64,000 nucleotides of DNA from Actinomadura mexicana (GTDB taxonomy: Bacteria > Actinomycetota > Actinomycetes > Streptosporangiales > Streptosporangiaceae). Each line of letters starts with the position of its first letter. The stretch's first letter is position 1. The notes beneath the pieces are model-generated. The model was not told where the DNA came from and made no database searches. It worked only from the letters and a program-made list of their open reading frames with translations. The DNA lies in contig NZ_FZNP01000021.1 in assembly GCF_900188105.1 (NCBI RefSeq), positions 1 to 64,000 on the forward strand. The letters run 5' to 3'. The position numbers and the translations under genes are program-made. Positions 16,375 through 25,214 of the stretch are shown here, piece after piece.

Positions 16375-17019
16375 ATGGCCAAGCGGCGCAAGGTGGGCAA
16401 CCTGCTGGGGCTCGCCGTGCTGTCGACCGTCACCGCCAAGCCGATGCACCCGTACGAGATGGCGTCCCTGATGCGCGCCCGCGGCAAGGACCGCGACATG
16501 GACATCAAGTGGGGCTCGCTCTACACCGTGGTCGGCAACCTGGAGAAGCACGGGTTCCTGGCCGTCGAGGGGAGCGCCCGGGAAGGCGCGCGGCCCGAGC
16601 GCACCGTCTACGGCATCACCGACGCGGGGCGCGACGAGCTGGCCGACTGGGTCCGGGAGCTGATCGGCGTGCCCGAGCGCGAACGGCCGCGGTTCGAGGC
16701 GGGGCTCTCGGTCCTCGGCGCGCTCGGCCCCGACGAGGTGGCGGCGCTGCTGCGCGGCCGTCTCGACGCGATGGAGCGGGAGATCGCCGCCGACCTGGCC
16801 GCCCTGGAGGGCGAGAAGGAGGTGCCGCGCCTCTTCCTGCTGGAGGCCGAGTACGACATCGCGATGCGGCGCGCCGAGGCCGCCTGGGTGCGCGGCCTCC
16901 TCGCCGAGATCGAGGACGGCACGCTGCCGCACCTCGACCTGTGGCGCTCCTTCCACGCGACCGGCGAGATGCCGCCCGAGATCGCCGAACTGGCGCAGAG
17001 GGGAGCCCCTGAGGACTAG
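16375..17019 (+). CDS. PadR-family transcriptional regulator
   Basis: A 214-residue PadR-type repressor. The N-terminal winged helix (about 10-90) is clear: LLGLAVLSTVTAKPMHPYEMA, then KWGSLYTVVGNLEKHGFL as recognition region and RTVYGITDAGRDEL as wing. The C-terminal part is the Vir_act_alpha_C-like dimerisation coiled coil. Such regulators commonly repress the adjacent ABC exporter genes and respond to a toxic ligand. AGGAGG 5 bases before ATG 16375 sets the start. The ABC exporter pair follows after a 151-base gap that contains a large hairpin. Confidence 0.93.
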   Translation: MAKRRKVGNLLGLAVLSTVTAKPMHPYEMASLMRARGKDRDMDIKWGSLYTVVGNLEKHGFLAVEGSAREGARPERTVYGITDAGRDELADWVRELIGVPERERPRFEAGLSVLGALGPDEVAALLRGRLDAMEREIAADLAALEGEKEVPRLFLLEAEYDIAMRRAEAAWVRGLLAEIEDGTLPHLDLWRSFHATGEMPPEIAELAQRGAPED

Positions 17020-17028
17020 CGAGCGGAA

Positions 17029-17064
17029 GGCCCGGCGGAGGTGCTGCAACACCGCCGCCGGGCC
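17029..17064 (+). terminator. hairpin between padR and exporter genes
   Basis: A 10-bp perfect stem (17029-17038 with 17055-17064) extended internally by GGTG/CACC. It follows the padR stop by 9 bases and precedes the exporter ribosome binding site by about 97 bases. With no T-tract it may be a terminator, a partial terminator, or an mRNA-stability element. Confidence 0.45.
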
Positions 17065-17170
17065 GGGACCCACCACCGAGAACCCGCGCGAGGCGGGCCC
17101 TGGCGGCGTGACGCGACACCAGCCTATCCGGGGCCCTTCGTGCGGCACGTTTCCTGGCACGGAGGAGAAC

Positions 17171-18166
17171 ATGGCGCATGCCATCGAGGCCGAGGGCCTC
17201 GTGAAGAACTACCCCGGCGACGTCCGGGCCCTGGACGGCCTGTCGGTCACGGTCGGGCCAGGTGAGATCCTCGGCCTGCTCGGCCCCAACGGCGCGGGCA
17301 AGTCCACCACCGTCAAGATCCTCACCACGCTGATCCGGCCGGACGCGGGCGCCGCGGCCGTGGCCGGGCACGACGTGCTGCGCAGGCCCGACCGGGTCCG
17401 CCGCGTCATCGGCGTGGTGTCGCAGCGGTCCGGCGCCGACCCCGAGGCGAGCGGCCGCGACAACCTCGTCCTGCAGGGGCGCCTCTACGGCATGGGCGGG
17501 GCGCGGGTGCGGAGCCGCGCGGCCGAGCTGCTCGCCCGGTTCGGGCTGGAGGACGCGGCGGGCAGGCCGGTGAAGACCTACTCCGGCGGGATGCGGCGGC
17601 GGCTCGACGTCGCGCTCGGCCTCGTCCACCGGCCGCAGGTGCTGTTCCTCGACGAGCCCACCACCGGCCTGGACCCGGAGGCCCGCGCGTCGATGTGGGC
17701 CGAGATCGCGCGGCTGGCGGGCGACGACGCGCTCGCGATCCTGCTGACCACCCACTACCTGGAGGAGGCCGACCGGCTCGCGCGGCGGCTGGCGATCGTC
17801 GACCGGGGCCGCGTCGTGGTGGAGGGCACCCCCGACTCCCTCAAGGGGGAGCTGCGCGGCGACGCCGTCCACGTGGAGTGGCGGGAGGCGCCGCCCGAGC
17901 CGCCGGTGCGGGAGGCGCTCGGCCGCCTGCCCGGCGTGCGCGAGGTCGTCCTGGACGGGCCGCGCCTCAGCGCCCGCGCCGACGACGGCGCGTCGGCCGT
18001 GCCCGCCGTCCTCGCCGCCCTCGACCGGGCGGGCGTCCCCGCCTCGGCGGCGACCGTCGCGCGGCCGTCCCTGGACGATGTGTACCTGCGCTACGCCGGA
18101 CGCCGGTTCGCGCGGGCCGACGCCCCCGACCACGCCGAGACCGCCGCCGCCGGAGGTGCCCGATGA
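17171..18166 (+). CDS. ABC exporter ATPase, DrrA type
   Basis: A 331-residue ATP-binding subunit. Walker A is GPNGAGKST (about residue 40), the Q-loop lies in VSQRSGADPEAS, the signature is YSGGMRRRL, Walker B is VLFLDEPTTGLDP, and the switch His is in TTHYLEEAD. The C-terminal 100 residues are the DrrA-type extension. The family powers ABC-2 exporters of daunorubicin-like drugs and lipids. GGAGGAG upstream of ATG 17171 sets the start. The stop overlaps the permease start as ATGA, so the two subunits should be made in fixed ratio. The padR gene upstream suggests ligand-inducible efflux. Confidence 0.95.
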   Translation: MAHAIEAEGLVKNYPGDVRALDGLSVTVGPGEILGLLGPNGAGKSTTVKILTTLIRPDAGAAAVAGHDVLRRPDRVRRVIGVVSQRSGADPEASGRDNLVLQGRLYGMGGARVRSRAAELLARFGLEDAAGRPVKTYSGGMRRRLDVALGLVHRPQVLFLDEPTTGLDPEARASMWAEIARLAGDDALAILLTTHYLEEADRLARRLAIVDRGRVVVEGTPDSLKGELRGDAVHVEWREAPPEPPVREALGRLPGVREVVLDGPRLSARADDGASAVPAVLAALDRAGVPASAATVARPSLDDVYLRYAGRRFARADAPDHAETAAAGGAR

Positions 18167-18939
18167 CCGCGCTCGCCACCGCGACCTGGTGGATGACGCA
18201 CCGGCGGCTGACCGCGCTGGTGCGCAGCCCCGCCGTCCTCGTCATGACGCTGGCGCAGCCGATGGTCTGGCTGTTCCTGTTCGGCGAGCTGTTCAGGAAG
18301 GTGGTCGAGCTGCCGGGGTTCGGCGCGCAGTCCTACCTGGACTACATCGTCCCCGGCGTGGTCGTCATGAACGCGGTGTCGCTGAACTCCTTCGCCGGGA
18401 TGGCGACCATGGACGAGATCGAGCGCGGCACCCTCGACCGGTTCCTCGTCACGCCGGTGCGGCGCGGCGCGATCGCGAACGCCGGCGTCGTCGAGCAGGC
18501 CCTCAGCACGGCGTTCCAGTCGATCGTGATCATCGCGCTGGGCCGTGCGGCGGGCGCGCACTACCCGGGCGGCCCCGCGGGCCTGGCGGTGCTGGTCGCC
18601 GCGTCGGTGCTGATCGGCGTTTTCCTCGCCGCGCTGTCCAACACGCTCGCGCTGCTCGTGCGCGACCGCAACACGATCATCGGCCTGAACGTGATGCTGC
18701 TGCTGCCGCTGACGTTCCTGTCGTCGGCGTTCATGGCCAAGGGCCTGATGCCGTCCTGGATGCGGCACGTGGCGGCCGGCAACCCGGTGAGCTGGGCCCT
18801 GGACGCGTCGCGCGGCGCGCTCGCCGACGATGCCGGCTGGGGGACGGTCGCGACGCACGGGGGATGGCTGCTCGCGCTGACCGCGGCCGCGGTCGGGCTC
18901 GCGGTCCACTCGCTCGGGAGCTACCAGAAATCCCAGTGA
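18163..18939 (+). CDS. ABC-2 type exporter permease, DrrB type
   Basis: A 258-residue membrane protein with about six transmembrane helices. It has the ABC-2 permease pattern: an N-terminal cytoplasmic stretch, then TM1 (VLVMTLAQPMVWLFLFG), the DEIERGTLDRFLVTPVRR coupling segment typical of DrrB, and the LPLTFLSSAFMAKGLMPSWM segment in the last third. It forms the translocation path for the DrrA-like ATPase encoded by the overlapping gene. The exported compound is unknown. Confidence 0.94.
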   Translation: MTALATATWWMTHRRLTALVRSPAVLVMTLAQPMVWLFLFGELFRKVVELPGFGAQSYLDYIVPGVVVMNAVSLNSFAGMATMDEIERGTLDRFLVTPVRRGAIANAGVVEQALSTAFQSIVIIALGRAAGAHYPGGPAGLAVLVAASVLIGVFLAALSNTLALLVRDRNTIIGLNVMLLLPLTFLSSAFMAKGLMPSWMRHVAAGNPVSWALDASRGALADDAGWGTVATHGGWLLALTAAAVGLAVHSLGSYQKSQ

Positions 18940-18955
18940 CGGGGGAGAGGCCCGC

Positions 18956-18989
18956 GGGGGTTCCGGTGGCTGGACGCACCGGAACCCCC
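18956..18989 (+). terminator. terminator after ABC exporter operon
   Basis: A perfect 13-bp stem (18956-18968 with 18977-18989) and an 8-base loop lie 17 bases after the permease stop codon. Confidence 0.7.
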
Positions 18990-19092
18990 TGCCCAGGAGT
19001 CCGGTGAACTACAGACGGTCACGCTGACCGGTGGCGTGATCGGCGGCGACTGTGAGACGGATCTGTCTGCTGGGCACTTGTCCAGCGGGTTC

Positions 19093-20448
19093 CTAGCGGG
19101 TGTCGAGGAAGCGGTCCAGCACGCGGGTCCCGAAGGCGAGGCCGTCCAGCGGGACCCGCTCGTCCACGCCGTGGAACATCCCGAAGTAGTCGAGGCCGGG
19201 GCCGAGCAGCAGCGGCGCGAAACCGAAACTCGTGATGCCGATCCGGTGGAACGCCTTCGCGTCGGTCCCGCCGGCCATCACGTACGGGACGGGACGCGCG
19301 AGCGGGTCCTCGGCGCGGAGCGCGCCCGCGAGCGCGGCGAACGTCGGACCCGCCGGGTCGGCCGCGGGGGCCTCCTCGAAGTTGATGAACTCGCGGGTCA
19401 CCTTCGGGCCGAGCAGCCGGTCGATCGTGGCGAGGAACTCCTCGCCCGTGCCGGGCAGGTAGCGGCCGTCGACCTGCGCCGTCGCCGTGCCCGGCACCAC
19501 GTTGACCTTGTAGCCGGCGTCGAGCCGGGTCGGGTTCGCCGAGTTGCGGATCGTTCCGGCGAACAGCTGCCCGGCGCGGCCGAGCCGGGCGGCCTCCGCG
19601 TCGAGGCGGTCGTGGTCGATGGACGTGCCGAGGGCGTCCGCGAGCCCGTCCAGCAGTGCCCGCACGCCCGGCGTCAGCCGGACCGGCCACGCGTGGGCGG
19701 CCAGCCGGGAGACCGCGTGCGCGATCTCGGCGACCGCGTTGTCGGGTGCCGGCTTGGACCCGTGCCCCGCGGTCCCGCGCGCCGTCAGCCGCATCCAGGT
19801 CGTGCCGCGCTCGCCGGTCGCGATCGGGTAGATCCGCGCCCCGCCGGCGTCCACGCTGAACCCGCCGGACTCGCTGATCGCCTCCGTGCAGCCCTCGAAG
19901 AGACCGCGGTGCTCGCGCGCCACGTACCGGGAGCCGTACTCGCCGGTGCACTCCTCGTCGGCCAGGAACGCCAGCACCAGGTCCCCGCGGGTGCGCCGCC
20001 CCTCGCGCAGCCGCGCCCGCACGGTCGCGAGCGTCATCGCGAGGCTGCCCTTCATGTCGACGGCGCCGCGGCCCCAGACGCACCCGTCCCGCACCTCGCC
20101 GGAGAACGGCGGGACCGTCCAGTCCGCCGGGTCCGCGGGCACCACGTCCAGGTGCCCGTGGACCAGGAACGCCGGATGGGACGGGTCGGTGCCGGGGACG
20201 CGGGCGAGCACGCTCGCGCGGCCCGGCGCCGACTCCACGATCGTCGCCTCGACGCCCACCTCGGCGAGCAGGCCGGCGACGTGCTCGGCGGCCGGACGCT
20301 CCGGCTCGGCCACCCCCTCGCCCCGGTTCACGGTGGCGAACCTGATGAGGTCGGCGCAGATCACCGCCGCCTCGGCGCCGGCCACGCCACCCGTCCCGTC
20401 CACCGTTCCGTCCACCGTCCCGCCGGCCGTCCCCTGATCGATGCGCAC
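19093..20448 (-). CDS. M20-family metallopeptidase
   Basis: A zinc peptidase of about 451 residues of the M20 (ArgE/DapE/CPG2) family. The ligand segments are in order: FLVHGHLDVVP (first metal His and Asp), WGRGAVDMKG (bridging Asp), FLADEECTGEYG (catalytic Glu pair), and a C-terminal MFHGVDERVP with the last His. The dimerisation lid domain lies in between (GTAGHGSKPAPDNA). It would release amino acids from dipeptides or N-acyl amino acids in the cytoplasm. I chose GTG 20448 because GGGGG lies 7 bases upstream; GTG 20451 is equally possible. It is divergent from the peptide importer operon, which suits peptide utilisation. Confidence 0.92.
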   Translation of the reverse strand: MRIDQGTAGGTVDGTVDGTGGVAGAEAAVICADLIRFATVNRGEGVAEPERPAAEHVAGLLAEVGVEATIVESAPGRASVLARVPGTDPSHPAFLVHGHLDVVPADPADWTVPPFSGEVRDGCVWGRGAVDMKGSLAMTLATVRARLREGRRTRGDLVLAFLADEECTGEYGSRYVAREHRGLFEGCTEAISESGGFSVDAGGARIYPIATGERGTTWMRLTARGTAGHGSKPAPDNAVAEIAHAVSRLAAHAWPVRLTPGVRALLDGLADALGTSIDHDRLDAEAARLGRAGQLFAGTIRNSANPTRLDAGYKVNVVPGTATAQVDGRYLPGTGEEFLATIDRLLGPKVTREFINFEEAPAADPAGPTFAALAGALRAEDPLARPVPYVMAGGTDAKAFHRIGITSFGFAPLLLGPGLDYFGMFHGVDERVPLDGLAFGTRVLDRFLDTR

Positions 20449-20654
20449 CACTGCCCCCTTGCTCCCCTTCCGCAACGAGGCTTCATTTTGCTCCCTTGCT
20501 GACCAGTGTCAACGAATGATCAAGTACGTCTCGATCCGGTTTCGACTCCGTCAGCGCCGTACCCAAACTGCCACGCTGAGTACGACGCTGCGAGCGTTCC
20601 AGGGACGGCGGGCGGCCAACGCCCGTGCGCCGAATGACAGGGCCGAGGAGGAGC

Positions 20655-22274
20655 ATGACCAGCCTGAGGGATGCCGGAAGGGGTCTCCGCTTGAACGCCG
20701 CGGGTCTCGCGGCGGTGGCGCTGGCCGCGTCGCTCGGCCTTTCGGCCTGCGGCGGGGACGACGCCAAGGCGAGCGACGGTACGTTCACCGTGGGCCACTC
20801 CGAGCCGGACCACCTGCTGCCCGCCAACACGACCGGCAGCTACGCCTTCGATGTGATCACCGAGCTGTTCGACAACCTGATGGACCTGACCAAGGACGGC
20901 AAGGCCGTCCCGCTGGCGGCCGAGTCGGTCACCTCCGACGACCAGAAGGTCTGGACGATCAAGGTCAGGCCCGGCCAGAAGTTCCACAACGGGGAGCCGG
21001 TGGCGGCGCAGAGCTTCGCCGACGCGTGGAACAACGCCGCCTACGGGCCGAACGCGATGGGCGCGAACTCCTACTTCTCGTACATCAAGGGGTACGAGGA
21101 CATGAACCCCGAGGACGAGAAGGCCAAGCCGAAGGCCGACAAGCTCTCCGGGATCGAGGTCGTCGACCAGAACACGCTCAAGGTCACGCTCAACGACCCG
21201 TTCAGCCAGTTCCCGCTGCTGCTGACCTACCCGGCGTACGCGCCGATGCCGAAGGCCGGGCTCAAGGACCCCAAGGCGTTCGACGACCACCCGATCGGCA
21301 ACGGCCCGTACATGATGGACGGGAACTGGGAGCGCAACAAGCAGGTCAAGCTCGTCGCGTTCCCCGGCTACACCGGGACGCGCAAGCCGAAGAACAAGGG
21401 CGTGACCTGGAAGAGCTACTCCAGCGCCGACACCGCCTACACCGACCTGCGGGCCGGCCGGATCGACGTGCTGCAGACCATCCCGTCCGCCAAGGTCCCC
21501 GAGGCCAAGCGGCTCCTCGGCGACCGGTTCCTGGCCCGCAAGATGAGCACGACCGACTACCTCGGCCTCCCGGTGTTCGACAAGCGGTTCGCCAACCCCG
21601 ACCTGCGCAAGGCCATCTCGATGGCCATCGACCGCCAGGGCATCAACAAGGCGGTCTTCAACGGCGACTACTTCCCCGCCGACTCGCTGATCCCGTCGAT
21701 CATCCCCGGCCACCGCGCCAACGCCTGCGGCGAGCTGTGCACCTTCGACCCCGCCAAGGCCCGGCAGTTGTTCGACAAGGCCGGCGGGTTCTCCGGGACG
21801 CTGGAGCTGTACTTCTCCAACGCGCAGCCGACCTACGCCCAGTGGATGCGGATCGTCGCCAACTCCCTGCGCGACAACCTCGGCATCAAGGACATCCAGT
21901 TCCGGCAGGTCCCCGCGTCCGACTACTTCTCCCTGCTGAGCGACCGCAAGGAGAAGGGCCCCTACCGGCAGAACTGGGAGGCCGACTACCCGAGCCCGCA
22001 GAACTACCTGGAGAACATGTGGGGCTCGGCGGGCAACCGCATGGGCTGGGAGAGCAAGGAGTTCGACGACCTCATCGCCAAGGCCAACAAGACGTCGGAC
22101 CAGCAGCAGGCCAACGCGCTCTACAACCAGGCCGAGGACGTCGCCGTCCGCGAGATGCCGATGATCCCGCTGTGGACGTGGGCGGGCGAGGGCGGCCGGT
22201 CGAAGCGGGTGGGCAACGTCACGATCACCCCGTTCTCGACGGGCCTGATCGCCACCGAAGTGACGGTGAAGTAG
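20655..22274 (+). CDS. peptide ABC transporter substrate-binding lipoprotein (family 5)
   Basis: A 539-residue extracytoplasmic binding protein anchored as a lipoprotein: the lipobox LSAC lies near residue 32 after a hydrophobic signal. Family 5 features are present: WTIKVRPGQKFHNGEPV near the N-terminus, GNGPYMM, and ADYPSPQNYLENMWGS. It would capture oligopeptides or similar solutes outside the membrane and deliver them to the two permeases encoded next. GAGGAGGAG immediately before ATG 20655 sets the start. The 206-base intergenic region to the divergent M20 peptidase is relatively A/T-rich and should hold both promoters, but I could not place a convincing -35/-10 pair. Confidence 0.95.
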   Translation: MTSLRDAGRGLRLNAAGLAAVALAASLGLSACGGDDAKASDGTFTVGHSEPDHLLPANTTGSYAFDVITELFDNLMDLTKDGKAVPLAAESVTSDDQKVWTIKVRPGQKFHNGEPVAAQSFADAWNNAAYGPNAMGANSYFSYIKGYEDMNPEDEKAKPKADKLSGIEVVDQNTLKVTLNDPFSQFPLLLTYPAYAPMPKAGLKDPKAFDDHPIGNGPYMMDGNWERNKQVKLVAFPGYTGTRKPKNKGVTWKSYSSADTAYTDLRAGRIDVLQTIPSAKVPEAKRLLGDRFLARKMSTTDYLGLPVFDKRFANPDLRKAISMAIDRQGINKAVFNGDYFPADSLIPSIIPGHRANACGELCTFDPAKARQLFDKAGGFSGTLELYFSNAQPTYAQWMRIVANSLRDNLGIKDIQFRQVPASDYFSLLSDRKEKGPYRQNWEADYPSPQNYLENMWGSAGNRMGWESKEFDDLIAKANKTSDQQQANALYNQAEDVAVREMPMIPLWTWAGEGGRSKRVGNVTITPFSTGLIATEVTVK

Positions 22275-22280
22275 CCGGCG

Positions 22281-23207
22281 ATGTGGCGCTACGTCCTCCG
22301 GCGGCTCCTGCAGGCGATCCCCGTCTTCATCGGCACCACGCTGCTCATCTACGCGATGGTGTTCGCGCTTCCGGGCGATCCGATCCAGGCGCTCGCCGGG
22401 GACAAGCCGGTCCCCGAGAACGTCCTGGAGACCCTCCGGGACCGCTACAACCTGAACGACCCTCTGCTGGTGCAGTACGCGAAGTACATGTGGGGCCTCT
22501 TCCAGGGCGACCTGGGCGAGAACTACACCGGCCAGAGCGTGTCGGAGATGCTCAGCGGGCGCTGGGTGGTGACGGCGCAGCTCGCCGTCACCGCCTGGGT
22601 CTTCGAGCTGGTCGTCGGAATCCTGCTCGGCATCTGGGCGGGGCTGCGCCGCGGGAGGTTCGCCGACACCCTCGTCCTGAGCGGGACCACGCTGGTGATC
22701 GCGGTGCCGGTGTTCGTGCTCGGCTACACCGCGCAGCTCCTGTTCGGGCTGCACTGGCAGATCTTCCCCACGGCCGGGACGGACGACGGCTGGCCGATGT
22801 CCTACCTGCTCCCCGGGATGGTGCTCGGCTCCCTCGGCCTGTCGTACGTGGCGCGGCTGACCCGGACGAGCCTGTCGGAGAACCTGCGGGCCGACTACGT
22901 GCGGACGGCGAACGCCAAGGGGCTGTCGCGGACGCGGGTGGTCGGCCGGCACGCCCTGCGCAACTCGCTGATCCCGGTGGTGACCTATCTCGGCGTCGAC
23001 TTCGGGAACATGATGGCCGGCGCGATCGTGACGGAGGGCATCTTCAACCTGCCGGGCATCGGTGAGCAGGTGTTCCAGTCGATCCAGCTGAAGGAGGGCC
23101 CGGTCGTGGTCGGCGCGGTCACCCTGCTGGTGCTGATCTTCCTGCTGGTCAACCTGGTCGTGGACCTGCTGTACGGGGTGCTCGACCCGCGGATCAGGTA
23201 CGAGTGA
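22281..23207 (+). CDS. peptide ABC transporter permease (DppB type)
   Basis: A 308-residue membrane protein with six predicted transmembrane segments. It begins with the DppB-type YVLRRLLQAIPVFIGTTLL helix, has a large extracytoplasmic loop (RDRYNLNDPLLVQYAKYMWG), and the EAA coupling loop YVRTANAKGLSRTRVVGRHALRNSL in the C-terminal third. It forms half of the channel with the next gene. The ATG lies 6 bases after the binding-protein stop. Confidence 0.95.
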   Translation: MWRYVLRRLLQAIPVFIGTTLLIYAMVFALPGDPIQALAGDKPVPENVLETLRDRYNLNDPLLVQYAKYMWGLFQGDLGENYTGQSVSEMLSGRWVVTAQLAVTAWVFELVVGILLGIWAGLRRGRFADTLVLSGTTLVIAVPVFVLGYTAQLLFGLHWQIFPTAGTDDGWPMSYLLPGMVLGSLGLSYVARLTRTSLSENLRADYVRTANAKGLSRTRVVGRHALRNSLIPVVTYLGVDFGNMMAGAIVTEGIFNLPGIGEQVFQSIQLKEGPVVVGAVTLLVLIFLLVNLVVDLLYGVLDPRIRYE

Positions 23208-23214
23208 GGAGCGC

Positions 23215-24171
23215 ATGACCATCAAGCAGCCGGACGCGGGGCCGCCGGGCACGGAGCCGGCGCCGGGCGCCGGGGCCCCGGGGACGAGCGCCGCCGCGGT
23301 CGCCGCCGCCGGCGGGTCGATCGGCCGGGCCTCGCTGTGGGACGACGCGTGGCACGAGCTGCGGCGCCGCTGGGTCTTCTGGGGGTCGGTGGCGGTCCTC
23401 GCGCTCGTGACGGTCATGGCCGTGGTGCCGCGGCTGTTCACCGCCAGGGCCGTCAACGAGGGCTGCGACCCCAACGACGCCAAGCTCGGGCCGTCAGGCG
23501 GCCACTGGTTCGGCACCGACCTCGCGGGCTGCGACTACTACGCGCACGTCGTGCACGGCGCCCGCCCGACGCTGCTGATCGGCGTCTCCGTCACGGTGTT
23601 CGCGCTGCTGATCGCACTGCTGTTCGGGCTGCTCGCCGGCTACTACGGCGGGATCGTCGACGCGCTGATCGCCCGGCTGACCGACGTCTTCTTCGGCCTG
23701 CCGTTCGTGCTCGGCGCCACCGTGATCCTGGTCGCGTTCCCCTCGCACGGCGTGTGGGCGATGACGCTGGTGCTGGTCCTGCTCGGCTGGACGACGATGA
23801 TCCGCATCATGCGGGGGCAGGTCATCTCCGTCCGGGACGCCGACTACGTGCAGGCGGCGCGGCTGCTCGGCGCGTCCGACCGGCGGATCATGATCCGGCA
23901 CATCCTGCCGAACGCGATCGCCCCGGTGATCGTGGTGGCCACCCTCAACGTGGGGCACGTGATCGTGGGCGAGGCGACGCTGGACTTCCTCGGCGTCGGC
24001 CTGCAGTACCCGGAGGTCTCCTGGGGCCTCCAGCTCAACCAGGCGAAGGACTCCTTCGTCGACCACCCGCACCTGCTGATCTTCCCCGCGGTGTTCCTGT
24101 CGGCGACGGTGCTGAGCTTCCTGATGCTCGGCGACGCCGTCCGCGACGCCCTCGACCCCAAGCTGCGGTGA
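23215..24171 (+). CDS. peptide ABC transporter permease (DppC type)
   Basis: A 318-residue membrane protein with a Pro/Gly/Ala-rich cytoplasmic N-terminus, a first membrane segment after WHELRRRWVFWGS, the DppC-type GTDLAGCDYYAHVVHGARPTL periplasmic loop (in part), and the EAA loop YVQAARLLGASDRRIMIRHILPN. It pairs with the DppB-type subunit. The ATG is 7 bases after the previous stop, with GAGGAGCGC as ribosome binding site. Confidence 0.95.
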   Translation: MTIKQPDAGPPGTEPAPGAGAPGTSAAAVAAAGGSIGRASLWDDAWHELRRRWVFWGSVAVLALVTVMAVVPRLFTARAVNEGCDPNDAKLGPSGGHWFGTDLAGCDYYAHVVHGARPTLLIGVSVTVFALLIALLFGLLAGYYGGIVDALIARLTDVFFGLPFVLGATVILVAFPSHGVWAMTLVLVLLGWTTMIRIMRGQVISVRDADYVQAARLLGASDRRIMIRHILPNAIAPVIVVATLNVGHVIVGEATLDFLGVGLQYPEVSWGLQLNQAKDSFVDHPHLLIFPAVFLSATVLSFLMLGDAVRDALDPKLR

Positions 24172-24179
24172 GCCGAGAC

Positions 24180-25214
24180 ATGACCACGGACCTGAAGGAC
24201 GACCCGGTTCCCGCCCCGGAACCGGAGGCGCCGCTCCTGAGCGTCGAGGACCTGCACGTCCGGTTCCGCGTGCGGAACCAGGACGTGCACGCGGTGAACG
24301 GGCTGTCGTACACACTCGCCGAGGGGGAGACGCTCGCGATCCTCGGCGAGTCGGGGTCGGGCAAGAGCGTCGCGGCGCAGGCCGTGATGGGCATCCTGGA
24401 CGTCCCGCCCGCCCGCGTCGAGCGCGGCTCGGTCCGGCTGCGCGGCGAGGAGCTGCTCGGCCTGCCCGAGCGGCGGCGCCGCGCCTACCGCGGCGACCGC
24501 ATCTCGATGATCTTCCAGGACGCGCTGAGCGCGCTGAACCCGGTCTTCACGGTCGGCGACCAGCTCCGCGAGATGTTCCGGGTGCACCGGGGGCTCGGCC
24601 GCCGGGAGGCCACGGCGAGGGCCGTCGAGCTGATGGAGCGGGTGCGGATCCCCTCGGCCGCCAAGCGGCTGGGCGACTACCCGCACCAGTTCTCCGGCGG
24701 CATGCGCCAGCGCATCATGATCGCGATGGCGCTGGCGCTGGAGCCGGACGTGCTGATCGCCGACGAGCCGACCACCGCGCTCGACGTGACCGTGCAGGCG
24801 CAGATCATGCGGCTGCTGGCGGGGCTGCAGGACGAGCTGCGCATGGGCATGGTGCTGATCACCCACGACCTCGGCGTCGTCGCCGGCGTCGCCGACCGGA
24901 TCGTCGTCATGTACGCGGGGTCGGTCGCCGAGCAGGCGCCCGCCCGGGAGCTGTACGCGCGGCCCGCCCACCCCTACACCCGGGGCCTGCTGGCCTCGGT
25001 GCCGCGGCTCGACCGGCGGGGCGGCCCGCTCGTCCCGATCAAGGGGGCGCCGCCGAACCCGGCCGCGCTCCCGCCGGGCTGCCCGTTCCAGCCGCGCTGC
25101 CCCCGTGCCGAGGCGCTCTGCGCGGCGGAGCGGCCGCCGCTCGTCACCGTCGCCCCAGGGCACGAGGCCGCCTGCCACTTCGCCGAGGAGGTGCACCGTG
25201 CCGGAGCCGAGTGA
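24180..25214 (+). CDS. peptide ABC transporter ATPase (DppD type)
   Basis: A 344-residue ATPase. Walker A is GESGSGKS, the Q-loop is MIFQDALSALNPV, the signature is FSGGMRQRI, Walker B is LIADEPTTALD, and the switch His lies in ITHDLGVVAG. The C-terminal oligopeptide/dipeptide domain has the Cys-rich GCPFQPRCPRAEALC motif seen in this family, where it can hold an iron-sulfur cluster. The ATG at 24180 follows the DppC-type stop by 8 bases; the longer frame upstream is a shadow. Confidence 0.95.
   Translation: MTTDLKDDPVPAPEPEAPLLSVEDLHVRFRVRNQDVHAVNGLSYTLAEGETLAILGESGSGKSVAAQAVMGILDVPPARVERGSVRLRGEELLGLPERRRRAYRGDRISMIFQDALSALNPVFTVGDQLREMFRVHRGLGRREATARAVELMERVRIPSAAKRLGDYPHQFSGGMRQRIMIAMALALEPDVLIADEPTTALDVTVQAQIMRLLAGLQDELRMGMVLITHDLGVVAGVADRIVVMYAGSVAEQAPARELYARPAHPYTRGLLASVPRLDRRGGPLVPIKGAPPNPAALPPGCPFQPRCPRAEALCAAERPPLVTVAPGHEAACHFAEEVHRAGAE

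Noticed and set aside
16375..18939. Antibiotic biosynthetic cluster, suggested by DrrA/DrrB-like genes and P450s
   Set aside because: No polyketide synthase, NRPS or other core biosynthetic enzyme is present; padR plus ABC exporter is a common stand-alone detoxification unit.
20520..23516. A 998-codon open frame antisense to the peptide importer genes
   Set aside because: It mirrors three clearly coding plus-strand genes; high G+C at third positions opens the opposite frame. Its translation is low-complexity Val/Arg/Gly.
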